Below are positions 1-5,522 of a DNA stretch of 5,522 nt, in pieces. The notes under the pieces are model-generated. The model made no database searches, was not told where the DNA came from, and worked only from the letters and a program-made list of their open reading frames with translations. Every line of letters starts with the position of its first letter. Positions within the stretch are counted from its first letter, which is position 1. This DNA is from Spirochaetales bacterium (lineage in GTDB: Bacteria; Spirochaetota; Spirochaetia; DSM-27196; SLST01): contig DAOWMR010000218.1 of assembly GCA_030642995.1 (NCBI GenBank), forward strand, positions 1 to 5,522, read 5' to 3'. A program made the translations under genes and the position numbers.

Positions 1-2751
1 CGCAACCTCTACCCGGGTTTCCGGTTTCTCCGGATCGATGCCCGACAGGACCCGCTCCGCCAGATCAATGCTGACCATCTCCGATGGTTGTACGTGTCGC
101 TCTTTCTGTTTCTTAACGACTTCTCCGTTCACCCGAAGCTCCACCACTGCGTTGTTCTTGGAGATCAGGCTGCGGAGATAGAGCCGATTTGCCGCACCAA
201 TCCGCACGCGCCCGGGCATCACGTACCGTACGTTGCTGCCGGCCACAAGCTCCACCTCCGGAGGCGCTACGGCGCCGTCAAGGTAGTCGGCTGCGGCCTG
301 TCCCGCCCGTCGTGACTCTTCGGCAACGAAATCCACGAGATCGTGAATGTGGAGCACGTTGCCGGCGGCAAACACGCCGGGAACTGAAGTCATGAGTCTC
401 GAGTCAACCACCGGTCCTCCCGTCTGGCTGTGAAGGCGCACGCCGAGGCCTCGTGAGAGCTCATTCTCAGGGATCAACCCGACGGACAGCAACACGGTGT
501 CACACGCCACGTGGAATGCACGATCCATTCGAGGAACACCACCCTCCAGCGGTGCGATGTCCACACCCGTGACCCGCCGGATTCCGTGAATCTGCGTCAC
601 CACGTGGCCGAGATAGAGGGGGATCCCGAAATCGTTCAGGCACTGGACAATGTTTCGATTTATCCCCGAAGGAACGGGCTGGATCTCAACCACGCCCTCC
701 ACGTCCGCACCAATGAGTTTCAGACGACGGGCCATAATTAAACCGATGTCGCCGCTTCCGATGACCACGGCGCGGTGTCCGGGGACATACCCGTCAATGT
801 TGATCATCCGCTGCGCGGCGCCGGCCGTCATGACCCCGGCGGGTCGCGTGCCCGGGATCTGGATGCCGCCGCGGTTTCGCTCGCGGCTGCCCATTGCCAG
901 CACGACGGTCCGCGCCTGAATTCGGCCAAGGCCGTCGGATGGAGAGAGAGTTCGAATCCTCAATCCGGACTCTTCACTCGTGATGCCAAGGACGGTCGTA
1001 TCGGTGAGCACATCGATTCCCGCGGAGCGGACCTCCTCCACGTAACGCTCGGCATACTCCGGACCGGTCAGTTCCTCGCCGAATTCATGAATCCCGAAGC
1101 CGTTGTGTACGCACTGCCGCAGGATGCCTCCGAGCCATTGTTCGCGATCAATGACCAGGGGTTTGTATCCTCGTCGGGAGAGCTCACTCGCCGCCGCCAT
1201 TCCGGCTGCACCGCCTCCGAGCACAACGGCGTCCATGGTTTCTCGATAGATCGACCCTCGATCACTCCCAACCCGGGCCCGCGCAGATCCGGACCGATCG
1301 CCCTTCTTCTCCGGAGTGCCGGGGAGAGTTTCCAGGACGAGTTCGCTGCCCGGCCCGCGTTTTGAGATATCGGTCACGGCCGCGCCGGTCTCCTCGGCGA
1401 TTATCTCGAGGATCCGAGGAATGCAGAATGCGCCCTGACACCGTCCCGCAGATGCTCGGCAAAAAAACTTTATCCCGTCCACCGTTGTGTGCCCGGCATG
1501 TATCGCCCGAACCACTTCCTCTCGTGTCACAGTCTCGCACCGGCATACGATCTCTCCGGCGTCGGTATCCTCCGTCCACCGGTTCTGGACTTCTTCGTCA
1601 TCCATGAGCCGGGTCCGAAGGACCATCGGAGCGCTCGAGATGAACCGCGGTTTTTCGGTCAGTTTGCAACCAGACTGCTTCAGGAGATCTTTGACAAGCT
1701 CAGCCACTGCTGGAGCGGCTGTCAGACCAGGGCTCTGGATACCGGCAACGTGAATGAAACCCGGTCGGAGTTCGGACTCCGCAATGAAGAAGTCGCCGGA
1801 TTCAAGTGCGGGCCGCAATCCGCTGAATGAAGTAATCACGTCTGCGCCGGATACGGACGGAATCAGTCGCTGCGCAGAAACGATGATCTCCTTCAACCGA
1901 TCGGCGGTCGTGCGAACATCGGTCTTGTCTTCAATCGCATCGGCAGTAGGCCCGAGAAGCACCGTACCCTCAACCGTCGGAATCACCAGCATGCCTTTGG
2001 ATACCGATGTCGGACACGGAAACACTACCCGTTCGGGACAGGCCGCCGTGGTTCGGTCAAGCAAGTGGTACTCACCGCGGCGAGGATGGATGGCATACTC
2101 CTCGGCGCCGAAATCCTGAGACACCTGGTCGGCGTAGAGACCCGCGGCATTCACCACATAGCGGGCCCAGATCCCGGTTCCGTCGCGGCTCTTGATTGTA
2201 TAGCCATGCTTGGAGGACGTGCCGGAGACCACTTCAAACTCACGGAGGACCTGCAATCCGTTGGCCACGGCATTCTCTACGAGTGAGAAGACAAATCCAT
2301 ACGGCTCGATGATACCGCCGGCCGGCGCATACAGGCCTCCAATGGCATCCCTGTGGATCTTTGGTTCCAGGCCGCGAATCCGGTCTCCGCCGCACAGCTC
2401 AATCCCGGCCGATCCGTTCTCAACACCCTGACGGTAGAGGTGCTCCACCGTGACGAGATCTTCCGGGGTAAAGGCCACAACGACGATACCGGACTGCTTG
2501 TACGGGAAGCCGAGTTCACGGTGAAGCTGCGGGTACATCCCGGCTCCCTGGATCTCGAGTCTGGTCTTCAGGTAACGCCTGTTGTGATGAAAGCCACCGT
2601 GAATAATGCCGGAATTGGCTTTGGAAACGCCAAATGAGAGGTCAACCTCCTTTTCGAGAAGGACGACCGAGAGATTGTATACCGAGAGCCGCCGAGCGAT
2701 AGCCGCGCCGGATATACCGGCACCGATGATCGCTACATCATAGTGTTCCAT
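1..2751 (-). CDS. Fused GlpA-like FAD oxidoreductase / [2Fe-2S] domain / NAD(P)-FAD oxidoreductase (3' end off the window)
   Basis: The frame is open from the ATG at 2751 to base 1, 917 codons. Residues 1-370 form a GlpA/LhgO-type FAD oxidoreductase: GAGISG dinucleotide motif at 10-15, NSGIIH at 47-52, NAAG at 201-204, PRRGEY at 223-228, GIQSPGLTAAP at 337-347. Residues about 400-470 are a BFD-like [2Fe-2S] domain with C403, C405, C438 and C443. A charged Gly/Ser/Arg-rich linker (about 476-505) leads to a second flavoprotein. This has FAD motif GGGAAG at 512-517, a Cys in GGILRQCVHNGFG (C547), nucleotide motif GSGDIG at 665-670, NRNIVQC at 698-704 and GNVLHIHDLVD at 797-807. Such modules are normally separate neighbouring genes, often in glycerol operons. 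Inferred role: oxidation of glycerol-3-phosphate or a similar 2-hydroxy substrate, with electrons passing through the cluster to the second flavin and NAD(P). The substrate is not proven. The second module is already about 412 residues long, so the stop is probably close to the left edge, unless further domains follow. Confidence 0.9.
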   Translation of the reverse strand, partial: MEHYDVAIIGAGISGAAIARRLSVYNLSVVLLEKEVDLSFGVSKANSGIIHGGFHHNRRYLKTRLEIQGAGMYPQLHRELGFPYKQSGIVVVAFTPEDLVTVEHLYRQGVENGSAGIELCGGDRIRGLEPKIHRDAIGGLYAPAGGIIEPYGFVFSLVENAVANGLQVLREFEVVSGTSSKHGYTIKSRDGTGIWARYVVNAAGLYADQVSQDFGAEEYAIHPRRGEYHLLDRTTAACPERVVFPCPTSVSKGMLVIPTVEGTVLLGPTADAIEDKTDVRTTADRLKEIIVSAQRLIPSVSGADVITSFSGLRPALESGDFFIAESELRPGFIHVAGIQSPGLTAAPAVAELVKDLLKQSGCKLTEKPRFISSAPMVLRTRLMDDEEVQNRWTEDTDAGEIVCRCETVTREEVVRAIHAGHTTVDGIKFFCRASAGRCQGAFCIPRILEIIAEETGAAVTDISKRGPGSELVLETLPGTPEKKGDRSGSARARVGSDRGSIYRETMDAVVLGGGAAGMAAASELSRRGYKPLVIDREQWLGGILRQCVHNGFGIHEFGEELTGPEYAERYVEEVRSAGIDVLTDTTVLGITSEESGLRIRTLSPSDGLGRIQARTVVLAMGSRERNRGGIQIPGTRPAGVMTAGAAQRMINIDGYVPGHRAVVIGSGDIGLIMARRLKLIGADVEGVVEIQPVPSGINRNIVQCLNDFGIPLYLGHVVTQIHGIRRVTGVDIAPLEGGVPRMDRAFHVACDTVLLSVGLIPENELSRGLGVRLHSQTGGPVVDSRLMTSVPGVFAAGNVLHIHDLVDFVAEESRRAGQAAADYLDGAVAPPEVELVAGSNVRYVMPGRVRIGAANRLYLRSLISKNNAVVELRVNGEVVKKQKERHVQPSEMVSIDLAERVLSGIDPEKPETRVEVA
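1423..1545 (-). other. [2Fe-2S] cluster region (BFD-like) inside the fusion protein
   Basis: The stretch encodes residues 403-443 of the fusion. C403-R-C405 is followed after 32 residues by C438-QGAF-C443. The CxC ... CxxxxC spacing is that of the BFD-like ferredoxin domain found at the C-terminus of GlpA and in related amine and opine oxidases. An additional cysteine, C431 (FFCRASAGR), lies seven residues before C438, where I recall Thr or another non-Cys residue in relatives. The domain sits between the two flavin modules, as expected for an electron relay. Confidence 0.75.
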
Positions 2752-2763
2752 ACGTACGCCCAG

Positions 2764-2792
2764 AATATGATCTGTTGGTTTCTGATTGTCAA
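2764..2792 (-). promoter_or_regulatory. Sigma-70-type promoter of the fused oxidoreductase gene
   Basis: On the minus strand a perfect -35 box TTGACA (2792-2787) is followed by a 17-base spacer and a -10 box CATATT (2769-2764, 4 of 6 matches with the conserved second A and last T). The predicted start of transcription is near 2757, only about six bases before the ATG at 2751. There is no Shine-Dalgarno sequence between them. The oxidoreductase can therefore be transcribed separately from the regulator gene upstream. Confidence 0.65.
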
Positions 2793-2800
2793 TGGGCTTT

Positions 2801-2819
2801 TATGTTCGTTCTATGTCGA
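2801..2819. promoter_or_regulatory. Candidate GlpR/DeoR-type operator: GlpR-like half-site and direct repeat
   Basis: TATGTTCGTT at 2801-2810 (plus strand) matches all ten positions of the E. coli GlpR operator half-site as I know it (WATGTTCGWT). The opposite half-site is absent. Instead TATGTCGA at 2812-2819 repeats the motif in direct orientation 11 bases on, about one helical turn, with one base missing. The pair lies just upstream of the -35 box of the fusion gene and just after the stop codon of the DeoR/GlpR-family gene. It is a natural site for that protein to act, either as repressor or as an upstream-bound regulator. Confidence 0.45.
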
Positions 2820-2825
2820 TCAAAG

Positions 2826-3668
2826 TCAAATTGTGTTCGCACCATCGATGATTTCGGCCGGGGGTTCGGCAGTACGGTGATCGGCCGACTCTTCCACATC
2901 AGCCAGAAGAACCGTTATACCGCGTTCCTCGAGCGCGGAACGGTATTCATCTGCGATCCCGGTGTCCGTAACGATGATATCAATTGGATCAAGAGAGGTT
3001 GTCACGAAGGGAGAAACGCCACCGATTTTTGAGGAATCTGCGAGGACGATTGTCTCTCCACGCGTGCGCCGGATCATCTGACGCGCAATCTCCGCCTCCT
3101 GATGGTGCGGGGTTGTCAATCCTGCCTCCAGATCGAGTCCATCCACACCGATGAAGGCTTTGCTTCCGTATACATTGTCGAGCGTCTGGACGGCAAACCC
3201 TCCCACGAATGAGTTGGATCGTTGCCGGTACACTCCACCAAGAATAATGCATTCAATTCGTGACGCCATCAGGGCGGATATGGCACCCGCGTTGCTCGTG
3301 AGCACCCGCAGCTCGATATCGGGAAGGTGACGAAGCAGTTCAAGGGTTGTGCTGCCGCTGTTCACGAGGATCGTCTCACCGGGCTCCACCAGGGTCGCCG
3401 CAAGCCGACCGATTGTCTCCTTTTCAGCTCGATTTCGTTTCCCTTTCTGGTCGTAGTTCGGTTCACGCTGGAACCTTCTCCGAGAAATTGCCCCTCCGTG
3501 CGATCGCCGGAGGAGCCCCTGTTCCTCGAGAGTCACCAGGTCACGGCGGATTGTCATGACCGAAACGTCGAACAGTTTACTCAGCTCGTTCACTCGGACA
3601 ACGCCGTGCTCATCGGCAATGTCCAGAATTCGCTGTTGGCGTTCAATCGGTATTATTTCGGTTCCCAC
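2826..3668 (-). CDS. DeoR/GlpR-family transcriptional regulator
   Basis: The product is 280 residues from the GTG at 3668, a typical family length. Residues 7-60 are the DeoR winged helix-turn-helix: IERQQRIL at 8-15, the recognition helix within VSVMTIRRDL (35-44), and LLRRSHGGA at 52-60. The C-terminal half is the sugar-phosphate sensor domain of the ribose-5-phosphate isomerase-like fold, with NSGSTT at 103-108, TSNA at 124-127, LGG at 143-145, GVDGLD at 174-179 and DSSKIG at 211-216. The frame extends upstream to a TTG at 3725, adding 19 non-family residues. I prefer the GTG because the family fold starts just after it and the predicted transcript begins exactly there. Family members bind phosphorylated sugars or glycerol-3-phosphate and usually repress adjacent genes. 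The likely target here is the flavoprotein gene 74 bases downstream, and probably its own promoter. Confidence 0.92.
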   Translation of the reverse strand: MGTEIIPIERQQRILDIADEHGVVRVNELSKLFDVSVMTIRRDLVTLEEQGLLRRSHGGAISRRRFQREPNYDQKGKRNRAEKETIGRLAATLVEPGETILVNSGSTTLELLRHLPDIELRVLTSNAGAISALMASRIECIILGGVYRQRSNSFVGGFAVQTLDNVYGSKAFIGVDGLDLEAGLTTPHHQEAEIARQMIRRTRGETIVLADSSKIGGVSPFVTTSLDPIDIIVTDTGIADEYRSALEERGITVLLADVEESADHRTAEPPAEIIDGANTI

Positions 3669-3674
3669 GGCTAC

Positions 3675-3703
3675 AGTGTATCGATCGGACCGAGGGGTGA
3701 CAA
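3675..3703 (-). promoter_or_regulatory. Promoter of the DeoR-family gene, predicted leaderless
   Basis: On the minus strand a -35 box TTGTCA (3703-3698, 5 of 6) is followed by a 17-base spacer and a -10 box TACACT (3680-3675, 4 of 6). Six bases later comes the GTG at 3668, which falls exactly on the predicted +1. This would give an mRNA with no 5' leader and supports the choice of the GTG start. The -35 box overlaps that of the divergent promoter on the plus strand. Confidence 0.5.
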
Positions 3704-3713
3704 TCCGACCGAT
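3684..3713. repeat. Imperfect inverted repeat centred on the divergent -35 boxes (candidate operator)
   Basis: The left arm ATCGGACCGA (3684-3693) and right arm TCCGACCGAT (3704-3713) are complementary at 8 of 10 positions around a 10-base spacer. The centre of symmetry, between 3698 and 3699, lies within both overlapping -35 boxes. The whole element spans about three helical turns, and a dimer or tetramer bound here would block both promoters. The protein that binds is unknown. The DeoR-family product encoded alongside is the obvious candidate, although this repeat does not resemble the GlpR-like half-site at 2801. Confidence 0.4.
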
Positions 3714-3726
3714 TGGTGGATACAAT
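3697..3726 (+). promoter_or_regulatory. Promoter of the membrane-anchored protein gene
   Basis: The -35 box GTGACA (3697-3702, 5 of 6) and -10 box TACAAT (3721-3726, 5 of 6) are separated by 18 bases. The predicted transcription start is near 3733, six bases before the ATG at 3739. No Shine-Dalgarno sequence lies in the short leader, so translation is probably leaderless or nearly so. The promoter is back to back with that of the DeoR-family gene and shares its -35 region. Confidence 0.6.
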
Positions 3727-3738
3727 CAAGTCAACGGC

Positions 3739-4431
3739 ATGAGGGGACATAGATCTCGAGCATTGTGGATAGTGGCCGCCGTATGCACGGCACTGACGGT
3801 CGCCGCGATATTGGTGGATCCCACGGAATTCGGGAAGCCCCAGGAGCCGGATGAACTCCTCTCAACAATCGAGAAAGCCGCTACCTACTACGAGTTTGAG
3901 CACTACGATCGCGCCGCAGAGACCTACGCGCTCGCCGCTGAACGGGGCATGGAGATCGGGATCGAGTGGTTTCGCTATGCACGATCGGTTGAGTTGAGCT
4001 CTGAACTGGATCTCGAGAAATACGTCACAGCCTATCGCCTGCTCCTGCAACAAACTCCAAGTCACGATTACCTCGCCGAAGCTGAGACGGTGCTCAGCGC
4101 ACACGCGGTCCCGTTCAGTTACGTGCACGCTCAGGATGGGACCCATGTGGAAGGATCGCTCATGGTCGTGACCGGCGCGATCTCTCGCGTGAGCAGAGGC
4201 AGGATTGAGAGTGGCACGGATATACTCATTGTGCACACCCAGCCGGATACATGGTTCGGATATATGGGCGAGCCCATCCACATCGTGGCTCCCAAGAATC
4301 TGAACTATCAGTCCGGTGAGACGATCACCACCATCGGGTGGTATGACGGGTGGTGCGAAGTCAGTGATGATGCAGGAGGATCAAGCTCATACCCGTGCCT
4401 GATTGCCGCCGGCGTCGTCGTAGATCGGTGA
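3739..4431 (+). CDS. Membrane-anchored protein with TPR-like helices and a C-terminal beta domain, unknown function
   Basis: The product is 230 residues. A basic N-terminus (MRGHRSR) precedes a single hydrophobic segment at about 8-26, acting as a signal anchor or uncleaved signal peptide. C16 is not in a convincing lipobox, since Val precedes it. Residues about 40-105 are helical and rich in Tyr, Ala and Glu (YYEFEHYDRAAETYALAAERG), like a TPR or Sel1-type repeat. Residues about 136-230 look all-beta, with a pattern of short strands (GSLMVVTGAI, TDILIVH, GETITTIGWYDG) that suggests an OB-type fold. C206 and C220 could form a disulfide if the domain is outside the cytoplasm. I do not recognise a named family. 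The ATG at 3739 is chosen because it starts the signal segment and sits six bases after the predicted transcription start; the frame extends upstream only as antisense to the regulator gene. The gene is followed after 54 bases by icd, without a visible terminator. Confidence 0.8.
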   Translation: MRGHRSRALWIVAAVCTALTVAAILVDPTEFGKPQEPDELLSTIEKAATYYEFEHYDRAAETYALAAERGMEIGIEWFRYARSVELSSELDLEKYVTAYRLLLQQTPSHDYLAEAETVLSAHAVPFSYVHAQDGTHVEGSLMVVTGAISRVSRGRIESGTDILIVHTQPDTWFGYMGEPIHIVAPKNLNYQSGETITTIGWYDGWCEVSDDAGGSSSYPCLIAAGVVVDR

Positions 4432-4470
4432 CGTGTACAAAGACCGCGCACCGTTCGCTCTCTGCCTCAG

Positions 4471-4476
4471 TATCTT
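4471..4476 (+). promoter_or_regulatory. Possible -10 element before icd (weak)
   Basis: TATCTT matches the -10 consensus at 4 of 6 positions and ends nine bases before the icd ATG, similar to the placement at the other genes in the window. No acceptable -35 box lies 16-18 bases upstream. The remainder of the 54-base gap (4432-4485) shows no hairpin or T-run terminator, so icd may instead be read from the promoter at 3697. Confidence 0.2.
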
Positions 4477-4485
4477 GGTAGACAC

Positions 4486-5522
4486 ATGGCATTCACAATG
4501 ATTACCGTTCCCGACGGCGACAGGATTGTATTGAAGAACGGGCGCCTCCAGGTGTCCGATCGACCAATCATCGCATTCATAGAGGGCGACGGCACGGGTC
4601 CCGACATCTGGGCGGCCTCCCGCCGCGTATTTGAGGCCGCCGTTGAAAAAGCGTTCGGCGGAAAGAAGCAGATCGCGTGGATGGAGGTGTATGCCGGCGA
4701 CAAGGCAAACCAGATCTATGGCGAAGAAGTCTGGCTCCCCGAAGAAACAAAGGAAGCGCTCCGAGAGTACCTGATCGGCATCAAGGGCCCGCTTACCACG
4801 CCGGTCGGCGGCGGCATCCGATCAATCAACGTGGCTATCCGTCAACAGCTCGATCTCTATGCTTGCGTCCGTCCGGTTCGTTACTTCAAAGGCGTGCCGT
4901 CACCAGTACGCAAGCCTGAGTTGGTGGACATGATCATCTTCAGGGAGAATACCGAGGACATCTACGCCGGCATCGAGTACCAGGAGGGCACCGACGAGGT
5001 CAGGCGCCTGATGGAGATCCTCAAGAACCAGTTCCCAGAAGCGTACGGTAAGATCCGGTTCCCCGACACCACAGGGATCGGCATCAAGCCGGTTTCACGG
5101 GAAGGGACAGATCGACTTGTACGCGCGGCGATCAACCACGCGATTGAACAGGACCTGTCCACCGTTACCCTTGTGCACAAGGGCAATATCATGAAGTTCA
5201 CCGAAGGCGCCTTCCGAGAATGGGGATACGAACTGGCCAGGCGCGAGTTTGGCGCAGTTCTGTTGGATGGCGGACCCTGGTTGACCTTCAGGAACCCGAA
5301 CACCGGAAAGGCTGTCGTCGTGAAAGACGTCATTGCCGACGCCATGCTGCAGCAGATCCTGACCCGCCCAACCGAGTACGAAGTGGTGGCCACGCTCAAT
5401 CTCAACGGCGACTACATCTCCGATGCACTCGCCGCGCAGGTTGGCGGGATCGGTATCGCTCCGGGAGCGAACATCAACTACGACACCGGCCACGCCGTCT
5501 TCGAGGCAACGCACGGCACCGC
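4486..5522 (+). CDS. icd: NADP-type isocitrate dehydrogenase, 5' 345 codons (3' end off the window)
   Basis: Catalyses oxidative decarboxylation of isocitrate to 2-oxoglutarate in the cytoplasmic TCA cycle. The sequence aligns with E. coli Icd almost without gaps over its first 160 residues, sharing the numbering. The substrate-binding residues S113, N115, R119, R129, R153 and Y160 are all present in GGGIRSINVAIRQ, CVRPVRY and FRENTEDIYAG. A two-residue insertion follows, so the catalytic Lys is K232 (TLVHKGNIMKFTEGAF) and the metal-binding aspartates are D285 (KDVIADAMLQQ), D309 and D313 (LNLNGDYISDALAAQVGG). S113 is the residue phosphorylated by AceK in enteric bacteria; whether such control exists here is unknown. 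The window ends in the ATHGT motif, just before the Lys-Tyr pair that sets NADP preference in E. coli, so the cofactor is inferred from overall similarity. About 70 residues are missing. The ATG at 4486 is preferred over the one at 4498 because it fits the E. coli length, though neither has a good ribosome binding site. Confidence 0.97.
   Translation, partial: MAFTMITVPDGDRIVLKNGRLQVSDRPIIAFIEGDGTGPDIWAASRRVFEAAVEKAFGGKKQIAWMEVYAGDKANQIYGEEVWLPEETKEALREYLIGIKGPLTTPVGGGIRSINVAIRQQLDLYACVRPVRYFKGVPSPVRKPELVDMIIFRENTEDIYAGIEYQEGTDEVRRLMEILKNQFPEAYGKIRFPDTTGIGIKPVSREGTDRLVRAAINHAIEQDLSTVTLVHKGNIMKFTEGAFREWGYELARREFGAVLLDGGPWLTFRNPNTGKAVVVKDVIADAMLQQILTRPTEYEVVATLNLNGDYISDALAAQVGGIGIAPGANINYDTGHAVFEATHGT

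Noticed and set aside
1234..1236. Separate start of a second gene at the ATG encoding M506
   Set aside because: No stop codon ends the first module, and no Shine-Dalgarno or promoter-like sequence precedes this ATG. Internal initiation cannot be excluded, but a fusion is the simpler reading.
775..1365. A 196-residue plus-strand open frame
   Set aside because: It lies wholly antisense to the fusion gene, whose frame carries conserved flavoprotein motifs throughout. The product looks like no protein family and is a by-product of codon bias.
3669..3725. TTG start at 3725 for the DeoR-family gene
   Set aside because: It would add 19 residues outside the family fold, and the minus-strand promoter predicts transcription starting at the GTG at 3668, downstream of the TTG.
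3556..3738. Upstream extension of the membrane protein to an ATG at 3556
   Set aside because: The added 61 residues are antisense to the regulator and would bury the signal anchor. The promoter at 3697-3726 starts transcription after this ATG.
3327..3752. A 141-residue plus-strand open frame and other plus-strand frames over the regulator gene
   Set aside because: They are antisense to the DeoR-family coding sequence and overlap the regulator's helix-turn-helix region. Composition is not protein-like.
4432..4485. A terminator or riboswitch between the membrane protein gene and icd
   Set aside because: I found no stable hairpin, T-run or known riboswitch core in these 54 bases.
4962..5514. 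Two minus-strand open frames of 147 and 139 residues
   Set aside because: Both are antisense to icd, which matches E. coli Icd residue by residue, and neither has family-like sequence.

Overview
The window is about 57% G+C bacterial chromosome, densely coded, with no sign of mobile DNA, CRISPR or RNA genes. The phylum cannot be fixed from the sequence. The proteins look like those of a free-living anaerobe or facultative anaerobe outside the best-studied groups; a spirochaete is one possibility, but this is only inference.

Left part, minus strand (1-2751): one uninterrupted reading frame of at least 917 codons that runs off the left edge. It joins two flavoproteins usually encoded by separate adjacent genes: a GlpA/LhgO-like FAD oxidoreductase with a BFD-type [2Fe-2S] domain, and a pyridine-nucleotide-disulfide-type NAD(P)/FAD oxidoreductase. 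I translated the frame codon by codon and found no stop.

Middle, minus strand (2826-3668): a DeoR/GlpR-family repressor just upstream of the fusion gene. A 74-base gap separates them and holds a very good sigma-70-type promoter for the fusion plus a half-site matching the E. coli GlpR operator. Together this points to a regulated glycerol-3-phosphate (or similar hydroxy-acid or polyol) oxidation unit, in which electrons could pass FAD -> 2Fe-2S -> FAD -> NAD(P) within one chain.

Right part, plus strand: a small membrane-anchored protein of unknown function (3739-4431), divergent from the regulator, then the first 345 codons of an E. coli-type NADP isocitrate dehydrogenase, icd (4486 to the right edge). 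The regulator and the membrane protein are driven by back-to-back promoters whose -35 boxes overlap, inside an imperfect inverted repeat.

A recurring theme is that no gene here has a clear Shine-Dalgarno sequence. Three of the four have promoters placed so that the predicted transcript starts 0-6 bases before the start codon, which suggests leaderless or near-leaderless mRNAs.
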